Shown here one piece after another: positions 16,811-25,968 of a DNA stretch of 64,000 nt (its first letter is position 1; each line of letters begins with the position of its first letter). The translations under genes and the position numbers were made by a program. Source of the DNA: Flavobacterium sufflavum (GTDB lineage: Bacteria > Bacteroidota > Bacteroidia > Flavobacteriales > Flavobacteriaceae); the NCBI RefSeq assembly GCF_004016525.1, contig NZ_SACJ01000004.1:248001-312000 (forward strand). The letters run 5' to 3'. The notes under the pieces were generated by a model. It saw nothing but the letters and a program-made list of their open reading frames with translations, was not told where the DNA came from and made no database searches.

Positions 16811-19800
16811 TTAAAATGCTACATTAAGCCCCATCAAAATTGTAGGTTGAACAGGGTAATTCCATCCTCCGAAACCAGAACCTAAAACACCTCCACCTAC
16901 TTCAGGATCTACCCCTGAGTATTTTGTCCATGTCCATAAATTTTGACCTGATAATGAAATTCTCAATTTATCAAATCCAAATTTGTTATAAAGAGAATAT
17001 CCTAATTGAAGGTTTTTCATGCGTACAAAAGAACCGTCTTCTACATATAAAGAAGAAAATTTAGTGAAATTCTCATTGTTGTCATCTTTAGAAAGTCTAG
17101 GAATATAGTTAGACGTTCCTTCACCATGCCAGGCCATTTGATCTAATCCGCTTACTTTGTTTGTTAAACTTGCTCCATTGTATAAATCAGAAATATTTTG
17201 GTTTACCAAATCATTTCCTATACTAGAATAGAAATTAGCCACTAAATCAAAATTTTTGTAAGCAAAATTCAAGTTCAAACCTACATTGTAATCAGCCCAA
17301 GGTGAACCAATTTTAGTTCGGTCTTTGTCATCTAATTTTCCATCACCGTTTACATCTTTAAAACGAACATCACCTACTTGTGCATAAGGTTGCATTTTAG
17401 TTCCGTGCTCATCAGTATGAGAATTTAATTCCGTTTGATTTTGGAACAAACCATCAGCTACATATCCGTAGAAATAGCCCGGCTCTTCACCCTGAACAGT
17501 TAAAGTTCGGTTACTTGATCCGTATAATTTTTCTCCATCAGTAGATAAGGAAACCATTTTAACATTCACAGTTGTAAAAGTCAAATCGGCACCATAAGAG
17601 AAATCACCTTTCTTGTCTTTATAAGACAAAAGCAAATCGATTCCGTTAGAACGCATCGAACCAACGTTAGTCCAAATAGTCGCATAAGAAGGGAAACCAC
17701 TATAAGTAGGGAACTGTTTTACGAACAACATGTCTTTTGTTGTTTTTTGATAGTATTCTAAAGTTCCTGAAATTTTGTTTTTCCAAAGTCCAAAATCAAG
17801 ACCAAAGTTGACATCTTCCACAATCTCCCAACGAATATCTTTGTTAGCCATAGTTGATGGATAAGACGTATCGACAACATTTCCATCAATAACATAATAG
17901 CCTTGTCCAATATTAGATTGATAAACTGAAGCCGGTAAATTTTGATTACCTACTCTACCCCAACCTGCTCTAAAAGTTAAGTTGTTAATTGTTGAAGTGG
18001 TATTTGCCATGAAATCTTCATTCGAAATTCTCCAGGAAGCTGATGCAGCAGGGAAATTTGCCCATTTATTATTAGCCATAAATTTAGAAGAACCATCACG
18101 TCTAAACGAAGCTGTCAAATAATATTTACTATCGAAATTATACGAAAGACGTGAAATATAAGACAATATAGAACTAGACCAACTTGTACCGCTACTGTTA
18201 CGGTTTTTAGTGGCAGCACTAACTTCTCTCATTGATTCAGAGTTATTAGGTACACCTTCTCCATAACCCCAAACATCAGATGAATCATAATTCTCCATAG
18301 TCACACCAGCCATGAAACTTGCATTGTGCTTTTCGGCAAACGTTTTAGAATAAGTTGCCGTAGATTGCCATGTCCAATCCACATTTGTAGTAGCTTTTCT
18401 TTCAACACTATTAATCTCCGCTTTTTCGTGTGCTGCATCAATTACGAAATCCGGACTGAATTTATTCCAAATTTTGTTTCCAAATTCAACAGAACCTTGT
18501 GTTCTAACAATCAAACCTTTAATTGGCTCATATTGCAAATAAGCATTCGAATTCAAATTATACAAATTAGTATAATCATCATATCTTTTTACAGCGGCTA
18601 CCGGATTCCATACATACGAAGGAGAACGGGCATAAATACTGTATTCATTTTCTGTTCCGTTTAATTGGTCAGCCGGTTTATAAATTGGCGTAATTGGATC
18701 AATCTTAACAAAATCGGCCCAGTTACTAGGTGAACCCCAAGTTTCATAACGAGGATTTAAGGTTATACCTGCTGAAAATTTATCGGTAAATTTAAAATCG
18801 TTAGCTATTCTGGCTGTGACTCTTTTCCATCCTCCAATATCATAAAATGAATCTGAATCATAATAATTTAAACTTATAGCATAAGTGTTTTTCTCAGAAC
18901 CACCGGAAACACCAATAGAAGCATTAGTTACTGAAGAATTTCTATTAATTCCTGCTCCCCACCAATCAGTAGTTTTTCCTCTGTATTGTGCAGCATTTGG
19001 CAAATACTCTGAATAACCTGAATTAGTATAAGCAGTGTTTAAAATATTTGCATAATTCTCAGCATTGGCCATATCGTAAGGTTTATTCATAATTTGATAA
19101 CCTGTACTCATATCAACAGTAAACTTTGTTTTACCGGCTTTACCTTTTTTGGTAGTAATTAAGATAACCCCATTAGAGGCACGAGAACCATAAATAGCAC
19201 TTGCGGAAGCATCTTTAAGTACATCCATAGACTCAATTTCGTTGTTACTCAAAAAATTGATGCTTGTTCCCATTGGAATACCATCTACCACATAAAGAGG
19301 ATCAGTACTAAGGTTAACTGTAGAAATTCCACGGATAAGTACTCTTGGTTGAGCTCCAGGCCCACCTGCTCCGGTAATTTGAACCCCTGCCACTTTTCCT
19401 TGCAATGATTCGGTAACATTACCTACGGTCATCGTTTGAAGTTCTTTTCCTTTTACAGAGGCAATCGAACTGGTAACATCTTTCTTTTTCACAGTAGCAT
19501 AACCTACCACCACTACTTCATCCAGAGTTTGATTGTTATCAGATAAAACTATATCAACCACTGTTTTTTGATCTACTTTGATTGTTTGGGTTACAAACCC
19601 CATAAAAGAAAATTCAAGTTGAGCTTCTTTACTTGGAACTACAATAGCATATTTTCCATCAAAATCAGTTGAAACCGAAGTTTGTGTTCCTTTTACAAAA
19701 ACATTTACTCCAGGAATAGGCACAGCTGCTTTGTCTTTAACAGTTCCTTTAACTGTTATTTGTGCAAAGGTTGCCGCGCTACATAAAACAGCAATTAACA

Positions 19801-19822
19801 ACCCTATAAATTTATATTTCAT
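16811..19822 (-). CDS. SusC/RagA-family TonB-linked outer-membrane transporter
   Basis: A 1003-residue protein with a signal peptide (about 1-20). An N-terminal carboxypeptidase-regulatory-like domain (about 22-95, GTVKDKAAVPIPGVNVFVKGT) is followed by the TonB-box-like DEVVVVGYATVKKKD. The plug domain contains LYVVDGIPMGTSI and SASAIYGSRASNGVILITTKKG. The rest is a long beta-barrel ending in an aromatic residue (LMGLNVAF). It imports oligosaccharide using TonB energy together with the adjacent SusD. The glycan-binding lipoprotein gene lies upstream of it, the reverse of the usual susC-susD-susE order. Confidence 0.97.
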   Translation of the reverse strand: MKYKFIGLLIAVLCSAATFAQITVKGTVKDKAAVPIPGVNVFVKGTQTSVSTDFDGKYAIVVPSKEAQLEFSFMGFVTQTIKVDQKTVVDIVLSDNNQTLDEVVVVGYATVKKKDVTSSIASVKGKELQTMTVGNVTESLQGKVAGVQITGAGGPGAQPRVLIRGISTVNLSTDPLYVVDGIPMGTSINFLSNNEIESMDVLKDASASAIYGSRASNGVILITTKKGKAGKTKFTVDMSTGYQIMNKPYDMANAENYANILNTAYTNSGYSEYLPNAAQYRGKTTDWWGAGINRNSSVTNASIGVSGGSEKNTYAISLNYYDSDSFYDIGGWKRVTARIANDFKFTDKFSAGITLNPRYETWGSPSNWADFVKIDPITPIYKPADQLNGTENEYSIYARSPSYVWNPVAAVKRYDDYTNLYNLNSNAYLQYEPIKGLIVRTQGSVEFGNKIWNKFSPDFVIDAAHEKAEINSVERKATTNVDWTWQSTATYSKTFAEKHNASFMAGVTMENYDSSDVWGYGEGVPNNSESMREVSAATKNRNSSGTSWSSSILSYISRLSYNFDSKYYLTASFRRDGSSKFMANNKWANFPAASASWRISNEDFMANTTSTINNLTFRAGWGRVGNQNLPASVYQSNIGQGYYVIDGNVVDTSYPSTMANKDIRWEIVEDVNFGLDFGLWKNKISGTLEYYQKTTKDMLFVKQFPTYSGFPSYATIWTNVGSMRSNGIDLLLSYKDKKGDFSYGADLTFTTVNVKMVSLSTDGEKLYGSSNRTLTVQGEEPGYFYGYVADGLFQNQTELNSHTDEHGTKMQPYAQVGDVRFKDVNGDGKLDDKDRTKIGSPWADYNVGLNLNFAYKNFDLVANFYSSIGNDLVNQNISDLYNGASLTNKVSGLDQMAWHGEGTSNYIPRLSKDDNNENFTKFSSLYVEDGSFVRMKNLQLGYSLYNKFGFDKLRISLSGQNLWTWTKYSGVDPEVGGGVLGSGFGGWNYPVQPTILMGLNVAF

Positions 19823-19862
19823 ATGTAGATAATTTTTAATTAATGTTATAAACTATAACAAA

Positions 19863-21260
19863 CTATTTTTTTGTTATAAAGGCTCTTTCTAACTCGGTAT
19901 CCAGAATTACTTTATAAACCCCTGGTGCTGCCGGATATTTTGCATTTCCATTTTCCCCTGGTGACATCGTGGCAATTCCGTTTTTAATTAATCTCCATGA
20001 TGGGCTCCACCACTGACCTGTAAAAGTTCCTTCCATAGTACCTGTCAAAGTATATTCTCCCACTAATTGGTATGGATTATTAGGATTATTAGCTAAATGT
20101 AAACTTGTTTGAACCCAGGCATTCCAGGTATCCCAGTTGGCTCCTTGAATTCCTCCACCAGCAATACTTACAAAAGGTCTTCTTAAAGCTTCATTATCAT
20201 GCCATAAACCGTTTGCCACATCTGCCCAAACTTTAGATGTTGGTGTATATTTTGTCACTGTATAAACTAATGTACTTGGATTTACTTTAATTTTATAATA
20301 CCCTTTTGTAGGCAAAACAATCGCTGATGATGTAACATCGTCAACTAAATTTCCAGAAGCATTCAATCCAAAACAATGCGGAGCGAAATCAGCTTCCTGA
20401 CCTAAGAAATAAATTTGTTTATTATCTGTATCAGCATAATATTTGAACTCAAAATCCTGTCCTACTTTTTCGTGGAAATACATTGGTACTCCTACTGCGT
20501 CAGTAGTAAGATTAGTTCCTTTTGGCTGGTCACATAAATAAATTGCCGGATACTCATTGGTTGCTACCAAATTAATATTTAAAGTTCCCAGATTTGGGAT
20601 AGCAAATTTATCTTTTGCAGTAATGGTTAAAACATATTCAGCTGCAGTTACAGGTAAAGTATATGTTTTATTGAATGTATACGATTGAGGTGCTCCTGTT
20701 AACTGAACCATCTCATCAATTCCTAAGGCAGCACATTTCACCTGAACATAATCAATTCCTGAATCGTCGTTAACTATAAAATTTACCGGTAATTTATTAC
20801 TGGAAGACAATAAGATTACCGCTCCTTCTTTAGGTGTAATCATGCTAATAGCCGGAGCAGAAAACTCCCCATCTAAACGTAAATTAATATTCTGATCAAT
20901 AGCATTTCCTGAAACATCTGTAATAGTTAATTTGATTACAAAAGCCTCAGATGTTCCTCTATTAGCAGGAACTTCAAAAAAGTAACTTAAGTTGTAGGAT
21001 GTTAATAAAGGGTCTGTAGCAAAATTGATTACTTTATCTAAATTTAATTCAGGAATTTGAATTCTTACATTCTTTAAACCTAAATCATCTGCCAAAGTGG
21101 CTTTAATCTCAAACTTTCTGTTTGGAGCTCCATATATTTCATTTGTTGAAACGACAACCGTAGGATTATCCGAAGAAGGAAAATCAGCTTCATCATTCTG
21201 ACATCCTGTAAAAAGGATAGAGAAAAATGTAAGCAAAAATAAAAACGAGAGTTTATTCAT
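19863..21260 (-). CDS. Surface glycan-binding lipoprotein (SusE/SusF-like)
   Basis: A 465-residue protein with a lipoprotein signal (FFSILFTGC, Cys 20). It looks like tandem beta-sandwich modules: an Ig-like region (about 30-220) with NRKFEIKATLADDLGLKNVRI and DDSGIDYVQVKC, then SusE/F-like units with GYYKIKVNPSTLVYTVTKY and GVYKVILDTELERAFITKK at the end. Surface aromatics in WDTWNAWVQ and GQWWSPSWRL could form a glycan platform. It is the first gene of the susCD unit, 40 bases before susC. No exact family is claimed; the role is inferred from position, lipoprotein signal and domain style. Confidence 0.75.
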   Translation of the reverse strand: MNKLSFLFLLTFFSILFTGCQNDEADFPSSDNPTVVVSTNEIYGAPNRKFEIKATLADDLGLKNVRIQIPELNLDKVINFATDPLLTSYNLSYFFEVPANRGTSEAFVIKLTITDVSGNAIDQNINLRLDGEFSAPAISMITPKEGAVILLSSSNKLPVNFIVNDDSGIDYVQVKCAALGIDEMVQLTGAPQSYTFNKTYTLPVTAAEYVLTITAKDKFAIPNLGTLNINLVATNEYPAIYLCDQPKGTNLTTDAVGVPMYFHEKVGQDFEFKYYADTDNKQIYFLGQEADFAPHCFGLNASGNLVDDVTSSAIVLPTKGYYKIKVNPSTLVYTVTKYTPTSKVWADVANGLWHDNEALRRPFVSIAGGGIQGANWDTWNAWVQTSLHLANNPNNPYQLVGEYTLTGTMEGTFTGQWWSPSWRLIKNGIATMSPGENGNAKYPAAPGVYKVILDTELERAFITKK

Positions 21261-21507
21261 ATAGCTTTAGTTTTTAAAGTTGTTTTTCTGTTGTAATTTT
21301 TTTTCAAACAACTTGTTTTTAGTTTTAATGGTAATTTGTTTTCATTGTTCTTGAATTAATAAGGCAAATTTTCATTGCGTTCCTATACTTTTCATAAGCT
21401 TGATTTGAGTTTGTTTGGTTAATAAATCAGGATGTATTAGTTTGATTTTTTTATGATAATTTAACTTAATAGAAACTTTAAATCCTAAAAAGAAAGCTAT
21501 CAGAAAA
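21261..21507 (-). other. Long untranslated leader of the SGBP-susCD operon
   Basis: If transcription starts just after the -7-like element at 21509-21516, the mRNA has about 240 bases before the ATG at 21260. No reading frame of note occurs; a 7-codon MKSIGTQ frame is the only candidate seen. A 9-bp perfect stem, AAGTTGTTT with AAACAACTT (21277-21285 and 21306-21314), lies just upstream of the start codon and may affect translation. Confidence 0.4.
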
Positions 21508-21573
21508 GCAAAGAAATAACTAAATACAAATGTTCTTAGGGGGTGAAATGGAAAAAAAAACAGGGTAAATTGG
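21508..21573 (-). promoter_or_regulatory. PUL operator/promoter copy B (upstream of the SGBP-susCD operon)
   Basis: On the plus strand GCAAAGAAAT (21508-21517) is followed by GGGGGTGAAATGG ending at 21551, then CAGGGTAAATTGG (21561-21573). The two G-rich half-sites GGGTGAAATGG and GGGTAAATTGG are direct repeats 22 bp apart, two helical turns, as expected for an AraC-type dimer site. Spacing between all blocks is the same as in copy A at 13441-13506. In the transcribed direction the -7-like box is TTTCTTTG. Confidence 0.7.
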
Positions 21574-21678
21574 AAAACAATAAGGACAGATTCGTCAAAA
21601 AATAGTAATTAACAAAAAAATACTACTTTATTTATTTTACACTAAAATTATAAGCGATATTTCTTTAAATCAACAAAA

Positions 21679-21711
21679 AATCCTAACCACATTATTAATG
21701 CGATTAGGATT
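21679..21711 (-). terminator. Terminator after the hybrid regulator gene
   Basis: Arms AATCCTAA (21679-21686) and TTAGGATT (21704-21711). On the minus strand they are followed by TTTTTGTTG. The regulator gene ends at 21746. Confidence 0.7.
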
Positions 21712-21745
21712 ACAATACTAATACCCGATTTTGATTAAAAAATAA

Positions 21746-24700
21746 CTATTTAATTATATTTAAATCTTTGTTAAATGAATCTTTATACTTCTTAACGTAC
21801 ATGGAAGGAGTCATACCGAATAATTTCACAAATTGTTGTCTGAAATATTTTTGATCCTCAAATCCAACTTCTACACTAGCCTGATTAATATTCATATTTT
21901 CAGTAAGCAATAACATCGCAGCTCTTCTTAAGCGAATAGACCTAATAAATGCATTCAAAGTCTCTCCTGAAATGATCTTTATTTTGGTATACAAAGTGCG
22001 ATGACTCATTCCCATTTCGGCAGCGAAATTTTTAATTGTAAAATCTCGATTTCCGATATTGGCTTCGATAATATCAATACATCTTTTTAGAAAATCCTGA
22101 TATTCTGCCGGTACTTTTTGGTCATTTTCTCTTAAGGTAATACTATCCAAGAAATACTTTCTTAAGTTCCCCCTGTTTTTCAATAAAGTATTAACCCTTG
22201 CTACAAGTAAATCATCATCAAAGGGCTTAGTAATATAATCATCCGCTCCATCTGTAATCCCTTGCAAATGGGTTTCCGGATTATTTGTAGCTGTTAATAA
22301 TACAACCGGTATATGTGACAATTCATCACTTTCTTTTATTTTTTTACACAACTCCAAACCATCCATAACTTCCATTGCAATATCCGAAATCACAATATCA
22401 GGCAGGTGTTTCTTAGTTAATTTTAATCCTTCATCACCATTTACAGCACTGTACACCAAATGTGATTTGGAAAATAACTGAATTAAATAATTTCGAATTT
22501 CAGTATTATCATCAATTATCAAAACTGATTTTTTTTCGGTCAGTAATTCTTTATTAAGTTCCTGATCAATCATATCAACTTTTACTGTCGCATCTTCATT
22601 CATATCATCAGCCAAAAGCTCTTCAACTAATTCAGTCATTTTAGGAACATTTGGACTAATTGGCAAATCATCAAAATGCTGTTGTCCTTTTAAAAAAGTC
22701 AACGTAAAACGACTTCCTTTACCAATTTCGCTTTCACAAGAAACAGCTCCTTTATGCTTATCCACAAAATACTTCACAATATAAAGTCCGATACCAAAAC
22801 CGGTACTTACCGAAACCTTCGAATCTAATTGCTTGAATTTTTCAAAAATAGCTTCAATATTTTGCTGCGCAATTCCAGTTCCGGTATCAGAAATAACAAC
22901 TGACACTTCTTTTTCAGCTTCGATTAGCTCTACAGAAATACTTCCTCCAATAGCGGTGTACTTAAAAGCATTTGAAACCAAATTAAACAATGAAATTTCA
23001 ATCTTTTCATAATCTCCAATTATAGAAACTGTTTGCTGAGGAATTTTAATAGTATAGTCTATCTTTCTGTCTTTAGCCTGATTTACAAAACATTGATACA
23101 CTTCCTGACACAAATCGTTCATATTTATTTCTGACAGTCTCAGTACATCAGCATCATTTTCGGCCTTACGGAAAAGTAACAATTGATCAACAAGACTTAA
23201 AAGTCGTCTTGCATTTCTATATGCAATCTGTAAATCGCCCTTAGAAGCATCATTTTGAACATCCTCTTTTTTAATTACTTTTTTCAAAGGATTTATAATC
23301 AACGAAAGTGGTGTACGGAATTCATGAGAAATATAAGTAAACATCGAAGATTGCTTTTCGGCAATTTCTTTCTCTTTTTCTCTTTCTAACTCCGCTATTT
23401 TGACTTTGTACTTTAACCGCTCTTTGTATTTACTGTATCTTACATAATTGTAAATAATGGCTCCTCCAATAACCAGATACAAAAGATACGCCCACCAGCT
23501 TCGATACCAAGGCGGTAAAACTACTATTCGAATTAAATTCTCCGCCTTACCTGATTCATCTTGAAAATTGGACGTTTTTACTTTAAAAAGATAAGTTCCC
23601 TCGGAAAGATGGGGATAATTTACTTTTCTGTTTTGACCAACATTACTCCATTGATCGTCCCAACCTTCTAAAAAATAAGCATAATTAATTTTATCGGCAC
23701 CCGAATAATCTAAAGCAACAAACTCAATAGACAAAGTAGTTTGATCATAAGGCAATCGAATTTCTTTAATTTGATTTTCCTCATTCCATTCCGAAATTAA
23801 TTCAGGTTTAGTTTCAATTGGCTCATTATTCACACTCAAATCAGACAGCAAAATTTTAGTATTAGAAGCCCCCTCTTTTACTGATTCAGGATAAAACAAA
23901 TTGAAACCATTAATACCTCCAAATAAAAACTCACCCGTTGATAATTTCAAACCCGCATTAAAACTAAACTGATTACTTTGTAAGCCGTCATTTTTAGAAA
24001 AAATCCTGAAGGTTTTAGTCTTGATATTCAGCCTGCTTAAACCATTGTAAGTACTCATCCACAAATTACCTTTTTTATCTTCTAATATCCTCAAAATGGT
24101 ATTGGAAGACAAACCATCGGCAGTTGTAAACCTTTTAAAAGTATTGGTTTTTCTATTAAACAATAATAAACCTCCTTCTTGGGTAGCTACCCAAAGCTGC
24201 TTGTTTTTATCTTCATGTATGCATCGAACCGGATAACCAATATTGATTTTTCCTTGTTTCCTATTCGCTTTATCTATCCATACAATCGAAGTATAATTTC
24301 CGCCCCAAAGCTTTCCATCACTGGTTTGAGTTAAACATTGCAAATTATTTATTGCTCTGTCATAAAGTCGAAACGAATTTTTACTACGATCAAAAATGTA
24401 CAAACAACCTTCATTAGTGGCACTTGCCCAAAGGTTTTTTTGAGCATCCTCAAAAACCAGCCAAATATTTTTTTCAACTTGTTTTGCAAAGGGATTATAA
24501 CAAGAATAATGACTTATCAAATTGGTCTTAGGATTAATTCTGTTTACTCCTCCAGCCCATGTTGACAACCATATTTCGTTATTGCTGTCACGAATGACAT
24601 TAGTTATAAAATTACTCGTAATATAGTTTGCCGAGTTCGGATTATTGTCATAAACAGTATAAGTATCCTGTTTTCTATTCCAATAACGCAATCCGGCTCC

Positions 24701-25807
24701 ATCAGTTCCAATCCATAGATTTTGTTTTTCATCCTCACAACCGGATAGAATAAAGTTTTGAGCCAGATTATTATCTTTAATATTGTATTTAATATTTTTA
24801 AAATACTTGGGAGTCGAACTAATCATACTAATCCCACCGCGAAGTGTACCAAACCAAATATTTCCAAAATAATCTTCATAAACACTCCAAACTGAGCTAC
24901 TTTTTATAATTTGTTGCCCATTACCTTTGCTGTATGGAATTACTTTTTTATTAATTCTATCTAATTTATAAATCCCCCAGCCATCAGTACCAACCCAAAA
25001 TTGGTTTTTCTTATCTCTAAGAATATTTGAAACAATACATTTAGTGGAAAAATAATTTTTTGAAATTGAGAAAGTGGAAGTATTAAAAATAAAAAGCCCT
25101 TCATCTGTACCCATCCAGAGATTTCCATCACTATCACTTTCCATACACTTTAGCTCCATAAGCAAAGGAGCTATCAATTTCATTTTCTTCGAAGAATAAT
25201 TGTAATTACAAATCCCCAAATTCCTAACATATACCCAGCAAGAACTTCCCTTTTTATCTTTTTGAATAGCTACTGCATCATAACTAAATGCTTTCTTCAA
25301 TTTAGTTATCGGAACTGTTTTCCCTGTAAATGAACCATCTTCAAATACAACCAATCCTGAATTTTGCGTAGCTAATAAAACCAATTCATTTGAAACTGCT
25401 TTTATCTGATGTACAACATTTTTCAAAACTACAGCAGCACTATTCTCTTTTTCTTTATATTGAACAGTATGAAACAAAGCTTTTGACTTATCATAAACAC
25501 TTGCTCCTTTGTTTCCTCCTATCCAAATTTGTCTTTTCGAATCTCCTTCTAAAGAATAAACCGTATTATTTGATAATGAATTTTCGTTATTGATTTCGTT
25601 TCGAAAAACCTTAAATGAATAGCCATCGTATCGGTTTAAACCATCATAAGTTCCAAACCACATATACCCATCCTTATCCTGATAAATCGTAGTAATCGAA
25701 TTATTTGACAATCCATCAGAAATATCCAGAAACTTCACCGAATAATCCTGAGAAAAGCTAATAAAAGAAGAGAAAAACAGCGTTAAAAACAGATATAAAT
25801 ATTTCAA
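21746..25807 (-). CDS. Hybrid two-component system regulator (HTCS) of the PUL
   Basis: A 1353-residue one-protein signalling system. A signal peptide (1-20) is followed by periplasmic propeller repeats (about 25-690, many xGxLWxGTxxGL motifs), a Y_Y_Y domain (about 700-755) and one membrane span (SWWAYLLYLVIGGAIIYNYV, near 765-785). The histidine kinase has SHEFRTPLS (His near 828), NAFKYT, DTGTGIA and GFGIGLYIV. The receiver domain (about 1095-1215) has the phospho-acceptor Asp in VISDIAM, and an AraC helix-turn-helix (about 1240-1345) closes the protein. Such proteins bind PUL oligosaccharides in the periplasm and activate susCD. The only in-frame start that gives the signal peptide is TTG at 25805-25807, since a stop lies 9 bases upstream. 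Confidence 0.96.
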   Translation of the reverse strand: MKYLYLFLTLFFSSFISFSQDYSVKFLDISDGLSNNSITTIYQDKDGYMWFGTYDGLNRYDGYSFKVFRNEINNENSLSNNTVYSLEGDSKRQIWIGGNKGASVYDKSKALFHTVQYKEKENSAAVVLKNVVHQIKAVSNELVLLATQNSGLVVFEDGSFTGKTVPITKLKKAFSYDAVAIQKDKKGSSCWVYVRNLGICNYNYSSKKMKLIAPLLMELKCMESDSDGNLWMGTDEGLFIFNTSTFSISKNYFSTKCIVSNILRDKKNQFWVGTDGWGIYKLDRINKKVIPYSKGNGQQIIKSSSVWSVYEDYFGNIWFGTLRGGISMISSTPKYFKNIKYNIKDNNLAQNFILSGCEDEKQNLWIGTDGAGLRYWNRKQDTYTVYDNNPNSANYITSNFITNVIRDSNNEIWLSTWAGGVNRINPKTNLISHYSCYNPFAKQVEKNIWLVFEDAQKNLWASATNEGCLYIFDRSKNSFRLYDRAINNLQCLTQTSDGKLWGGNYTSIVWIDKANRKQGKINIGYPVRCIHEDKNKQLWVATQEGGLLLFNRKTNTFKRFTTADGLSSNTILRILEDKKGNLWMSTYNGLSRLNIKTKTFRIFSKNDGLQSNQFSFNAGLKLSTGEFLFGGINGFNLFYPESVKEGASNTKILLSDLSVNNEPIETKPELISEWNEENQIKEIRLPYDQTTLSIEFVALDYSGADKINYAYFLEGWDDQWSNVGQNRKVNYPHLSEGTYLFKVKTSNFQDESGKAENLIRIVVLPPWYRSWWAYLLYLVIGGAIIYNYVRYSKYKERLKYKVKIAELEREKEKEIAEKQSSMFTYISHEFRTPLSLIINPLKKVIKKEDVQNDASKGDLQIAYRNARRLLSLVDQLLLFRKAENDADVLRLSEINMNDLCQEVYQCFVNQAKDRKIDYTIKIPQQTVSIIGDYEKIEISLFNLVSNAFKYTAIGGSISVELIEAEKEVSVVISDTGTGIAQQNIEAIFEKFKQLDSKVSVSTGFGIGLYIVKYFVDKHKGAVSCESEIGKGSRFTLTFLKGQQHFDDLPISPNVPKMTELVEELLADDMNEDATVKVDMIDQELNKELLTEKKSVLIIDDNTEIRNYLIQLFSKSHLVYSAVNGDEGLKLTKKHLPDIVISDIAMEVMDGLELCKKIKESDELSHIPVVLLTATNNPETHLQGITDGADDYITKPFDDDLLVARVNTLLKNRGNLRKYFLDSITLRENDQKVPAEYQDFLKRCIDIIEANIGNRDFTIKNFAAEMGMSHRTLYTKIKIISGETLNAFIRSIRLRRAAMLLLTENMNINQASVEVGFEDQKYFRQQFVKLFGMTPSMYVKKYKDSFNKDLNIIK

Positions 25808-25907
25808 AACTAACTATTTAAACATTAAGTTGATTGATTTTTATTGAACAGCACAAGATATAACAATATTAGTTAATCTCATAAATTCTTCGTTTTTTTC
25901 AAGCATA

Positions 25908-25946
25908 AAAAAAGTGCGAAATAATAGAATTAATTCGCACTTTTTT
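25908..25946. terminator. Terminator of the SSS transporter gene (symmetric)
   Basis: Perfect 13-bp arms AAAAAAGTGCGAA (25908-25920) and TTCGCACTTTTTT (25934-25946) with a 13-base loop. T-runs occur on both strands. It lies 3' of the transporter gene and upstream of the regulator gene, so it works on the minus strand. Confidence 0.9.
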
Positions 25947-25968
25947 ATAAGTATATTTTTTAAATATA

